Source of the DNA: Aerococcus sp. | Lineage (GTDB): Bacteria > Bacillota > Bacilli > Lactobacillales > Aerococcaceae | Direction of reading: 5' to 3' | Length of the DNA stretch: 37,438 nucleotides | Assembly (NCBI GenBank): GCA_022768285.1 | Contig: JALEMJ010000005.1 | Span: 1 to 37,438, forward strand | Part shown: positions 35,484 through 37,438 of the stretch, one piece after another | Layout: every line of letters begins with the position of its first letter | How positions within the stretch are numbered: the stretch's first letter is position 1 | The notes under the pieces: model-generated | Databases searched by the model: none | What the model was told of the DNA's origin: nothing | Seen by the model: only the letters and a program-made list of their open reading frames with translations | Translations under genes and position numbers: made by a program

Positions 35484-35503
35484 GATAGAAAGGAGTGAGA
35501 CGG

Positions 35504-35728
35504 ATGATTCTGACACTCGGTGCCTATGCGGGCGCAATCAGTGCGGTGATCAGTCTGATGGTAACGATTTATCGGCTGATCGCCGCGCTCAATCGCCTGA
35601 TCCAGCAGATCGACACGCTCAATCAGTCCGTACACGTATTATTCGATAATCAACAGAAACTCGCCAACGCCATCTATTCATCGCAACCGGAGGGACCAAG
35701 CTATGACCTTATCCCACCGATCCTATAA
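35504..35728 (+). CDS. Small membrane protein with coiled coil
   Basis: A 74-residue protein. One hydrophobic helix (about residues 5-28, LGAYAGAISAVISLMVTIYRLIAAL) is followed by a helical, heptad-like stretch (NRLIQQIDTLNQSVHVLFDNQQKLANAI). The layout resembles small phage proteins encoded next to holins (XhlA-like) and YvrJ-like proteins, but I see no diagnostic motif for either. ATG 35504 is 8 bases after AAAGGAG. It overlaps the holin gene by 26 bases, so the two are likely translated together. Role in lysis or secretion is inferred from context. Confidence 0.65.
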   Translation: MILTLGAYAGAISAVISLMVTIYRLIAALNRLIQQIDTLNQSVHVLFDNQQKLANAIYSSQPEGPSYDLIPPIL

Positions 35729-35927
35729 CGCGCTCAAATGGGGCGTTTCCGTCTGCCTACCAGCAGTGACGACGCTCATCAGCGCACTCGGCGATATCTA
35801 CGGCTGGGCGTATACCGACCCCGCAATCCAAACGCTAACCGCCATCACTACATTCATGGGAAGCCTACTCATGGTTTCCACGCATTATTATCACAAAGGA
35901 GAATCAAGCCATGACACCAACCGCTAA
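35703..35927 (+). CDS. Holin, phage Dp-1 type
   Basis: A 74-residue protein with two hydrophobic segments (about residues 11-32 and 41-60: LKWGVSVCLPAVTTLISAL; TLTAITTFMGSLLMVSTHYY) and a charged C-terminus (HKGESSHDTNR). The KWGVxxxLPAxxTLIxALG pattern, with a TAITTFMGSLL second helix, matches Dp-1-like phage holins. Holins oligomerise in the membrane to release a cell-wall hydrolase. The ribosome-binding site is GGAGGG. Its end overlaps the hydrolase gene start by 17 bases, the classical holin-endolysin arrangement, but no other phage structural genes are nearby. Confidence 0.8.
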   Translation: MTLSHRSYNALKWGVSVCLPAVTTLISALGDIYGWAYTDPAIQTLTAITTFMGSLLMVSTHYYHKGESSHDTNR

Positions 35928-36585
35928 TCAATTCATCCTACACGCGAAGAGCTACCTCGGCGTCACCCAGGGGAGCCAGCGCCACATTGATCTCATCGCC
36001 CAGTACAACAGCGTCTCCCCGCTCCCACGCGAGTACGCCGTCAAGACGACGGATGACTGGTGCGATATCTTCGTTACCGTTATTGGCGATAAAACGGGCC
36101 TCAGTCCGCGTATCGGTCGCGAATGTGGCGTGAAATCACACGTCGACATCTTCAAATCGCTCGGTATCTGGTTGGGACGCGCGACACCGCAGCGCGGCGA
36201 CATCGTCACGTACGACTGGGACCGCGACGGATGGCCGGATCACATCGGCATCGTCACCGGCGTCTACAACAACACGATTCAGACGATCGAAGGAAACACC
36301 TCAGGCCGACGCGTCGCTGAACAGCACTACCACGCCCAGGCCCCGTTCATCTACGGGTACGCACGCCCGAGCTACGATGCGGAAGCCTCGCCGATCCTCT
36401 CTGTCGTCGTCAAGGAAACTGCCGAGCGCTGGGCAACCGGGGAAACGATCGATGACTGGGTCAAGGGCCGACAATTCGCCGTCATGGGCCACCGCCAGCG
36501 CGGCGAACACACCGAATACTTGTTACTCAATCAGAACATCCCGATCGGCTGGATGAGCGAAGAAAATATTATTAAAAAAGCGTAA
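35911..36585 (+). CDS. CHAP-domain cell-wall hydrolase (endolysin-like)
   Basis: A 224-residue protein. The N-terminal CHAP domain (about residues 1-150) shows Cys51 (DDWCDIFVTV), His111 (WPDHIGIVTG) and Glu127 (IEGN), the expected catalytic residues for peptidoglycan amidase or endopeptidase activity. The C-terminal part (about 165-224, ERWATGETIDDWVKG, YLLLNQNIPIGWMSEENI) resembles SH3-like wall-binding repeats. There is no signal peptide, so export would need the holin. Codon use is G+C-richer than its neighbours, consistent with phage origin. Ribosome-binding site AAAGGAG. Amidase versus endopeptidase activity cannot be told from sequence. Confidence 0.85.
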   Translation: MTPTANQFILHAKSYLGVTQGSQRHIDLIAQYNSVSPLPREYAVKTTDDWCDIFVTVIGDKTGLSPRIGRECGVKSHVDIFKSLGIWLGRATPQRGDIVTYDWDRDGWPDHIGIVTGVYNNTIQTIEGNTSGRRVAEQHYHAQAPFIYGYARPSYDAEASPILSVVVKETAERWATGETIDDWVKGRQFAVMGHRQRGEHTEYLLLNQNIPIGWMSEENIIKKA

Positions 36586-36592
36586 ACCAAAC

Positions 36593-36623
36593 ACTTATAA
36601 GTAAAACGAACTGAACGTTCGGT
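36593..36623. repeat. Palindromes upstream of the second sigma gene
   Basis: ACTTATAAGT (36593-36602) is a perfect palindrome and ACTGAACGTTCGGT (36610-36623) is a near-perfect one with a single mismatched pair. Neither is followed by T, so they look like operators rather than terminators. They lie between the hydrolase gene and the candidate sigma-gene promoter. Confidence 0.5.
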
Positions 36624-36656
36624 AAAAGGTGCTATTTTTGTTTGAAAATTTTAGGT

Positions 36657-36684
36657 CGTTTATCGCTCGCATATCGGGTATACT
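36657..36684 (+). promoter_or_regulatory. Candidate promoter of the second sigma gene
   Basis: CGTTT (36657-36661), GCTC (36665-36668), CA (36670-36671) and ATCGGGTATA (36673-36682) repeat the motif found before the DUF1659 gene. TATACT (36679-36684) could also serve as a SigA -10, but without a good -35. Confidence 0.5.
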
Positions 36685-36759
36685 TGGAAAGCCAGGAAAA
36701 AAGACGCACGCAGACGCGATGACATTCTTGAGCAATATATAGAAAAGGGAAGTGAAGTA

Positions 36760-37299
36760 ATGAACACTCACGATCACACAACAGCAGAAGTACTAGGAAA
36801 ATACGAACGACTCATCCATTTCGTTCTCAACCGCGCCAATATCCATCAAGGACGCGACGACTATGAAGATCTTGCCCAAGAATTGCGGATCAAACTGATC
36901 GCGCTCGCCGAGCAATCAATCTATGATCCCCTTCACTTCCCGGAATCCTTCACGGCTTACGCTAAGCAAGGGCTCTACTACCATCTCATCGACCTCCTGC
37001 GTCGCCAAATGCGCCAGCAACCAGCTGAAACCATCGCCTGGGACAATAAAGTGGAAGATTCCCACGTTATCCCGAACTACGACGCGGAGAACATCATCGA
37101 CCACATTGCGATGTTGGATATTCAATCAAAACTCGATGACCGCAGTCGCGAAATCCTCAGATTACAGTATGAAAAAGGTTATACGGTGAAGGAAATCGCC
37201 GAACAGCTCGGCATCAGTAAAGCAGCCATCTCGAAGCGCAGAAAGAAGATTGCAGAACTCATTCGTAAAAGATTTTTGATGGAACCGGACGAAGAATAG
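36760..37299 (+). CDS. Second sigma-70-family factor
   Basis: A 179-residue protein with sigma region 2 (about residues 15-95: YERLIHFVLNRANIH, DYEDLAQELRIKLIAL, FTAYAKQGLYYHLIDLLRR) and region 4 (about 118-170: SREILRLQYEKGYTVKEIAE, then QLGISKAAISKRRKKIAEL). Regions 1.1 and 3 are absent or minimal, as in SigH/ComX-like and other small alternative sigma factors. It has the same strand as the preceding module and may control it (see motif at 34867 and 36657). ComX-like competence sigma or phage-type late regulator are alternatives. Ribosome-binding site GGGAAGTGA. A terminator follows. No anti-sigma gene is visible. Confidence 0.82.
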   Translation: MNTHDHTTAEVLGKYERLIHFVLNRANIHQGRDDYEDLAQELRIKLIALAEQSIYDPLHFPESFTAYAKQGLYYHLIDLLRRQMRQQPAETIAWDNKVEDSHVIPNYDAENIIDHIAMLDIQSKLDDRSREILRLQYEKGYTVKEIAEQLGISKAAISKRRKKIAELIRKRFLMEPDEE

Positions 37300-37326
37300 G
37301 AATTCGTTTGTAACTTTCGGGTATAG

Positions 37327-37354
37327 AAGCCTCGCAGCACGCGGGGCTTTTTTG
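37327..37354 (+). terminator. Terminator after the second sigma gene
   Basis: AAGCCTCGC pairs with GCGGGGCTT (one T-G pair) around a short loop, then T6. The remaining 84 bases to the window end are A+T-rich with no recognised feature. Confidence 0.88.
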
Positions 37355-37438
37355 TGTGGGGTTATATATCTTATAAGTATAGAAAATTAAAAAATAATTG
37401 AAAGGGTATAAGAAAAGGCGCGATAAATTTTTATTAAA

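Noticed and set aside
35703-36585. Complete or partial prophage
   Set aside because: Holin and hydrolase are present, but there are no integrase, portal, capsid, tail or terminase genes in the window. The window ends 850 bases later, so a prophage further right cannot be fully excluded.
36605-36622. LexA/DinR box before the second sigma gene
   Set aside because: GAAC and GTTC are separated by five bases instead of four, so the consensus is not met.

Overview
The window is a chromosomal segment of a low-to-moderate G+C Firmicute, most likely a member of the order Lactobacillales. The evidence is the gene order cysS-mrnC-rlmB-yacP-sigH-rpmG-secE-nusG, a 53-residue SecE, a flavin NADH peroxidase and a water-forming NADH oxidase, CtsR and HrcA (CIRCE) operators at groESL, an OpuA-type betaine transporter, and the ydiF/rex/ydiK/groESL/tsaB-rimI-tsaD neighbourhood. 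I could not settle the genus from the sequence.

Layout. (1) 1-2472: the tail of cysS, then RNase Mini-III, the 23S methyltransferase RlmB, a YacP/NYN nuclease and a SigH/ComX-like sigma factor. (2) 2518-7978: rpmG, secE, nusG, rplK-rplA and rplJ-rplL, interrupted by a small antisense gene and by NADH peroxidase. (3) 8058-17080: a block of transporters and redox genes (AbgT family, a membrane protein, an RsmC-like methyltransferase, OpuA betaine ABC transporter, a dicarboxylate/amino acid:Na+ symporter, NADH oxidase) that separates rplL from rpoB. (4) 17081-25316: an 830-base gene-poor stretch, then rpoB-rpoC. (5) 25226-34645: competence-type prepilin peptidase, a gene-free stretch with tandem palindromes, ABC-F protein, Rex, YdiK, GroES-GroEL, a UPF0291 protein, and the t6A-synthesis operon tsaB-rimI-tsaD. 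(6) 34867-37354: an accessory module of DUF1659, DUF2922, a small membrane/coiled-coil protein, a Dp-1-type holin, a CHAP cell-wall hydrolase and a second sigma-70-like factor.

Regulation is easy to read here. Leader transcripts of nusG, rplJ-rplL and rpoB-rpoC each contain an intrinsic terminator before the first gene. Both rplK and rplA are preceded by an RNA element that copies the L1-binding part of 23S rRNA. groESL carries CtsR and HrcA sites, and the nox promoter carries a perfect CcpA (cre) match.

The best candidate for an undescribed system is the last module. It looks like a domesticated holin/cell-wall-hydrolase cassette with two conserved small proteins of unknown function and its own sigma factor. 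The upstream regions of the first gene and of the sigma gene share a two-part sequence motif, which suggests, but does not prove, that the sigma factor drives both. Secondary candidates are a forward RNA ending at 26393 (tandem TTTTCTCGCCA inverted repeats followed by a terminator with no gene upstream on that strand) and a Fur-like site with a promoter but no gene near 17290.
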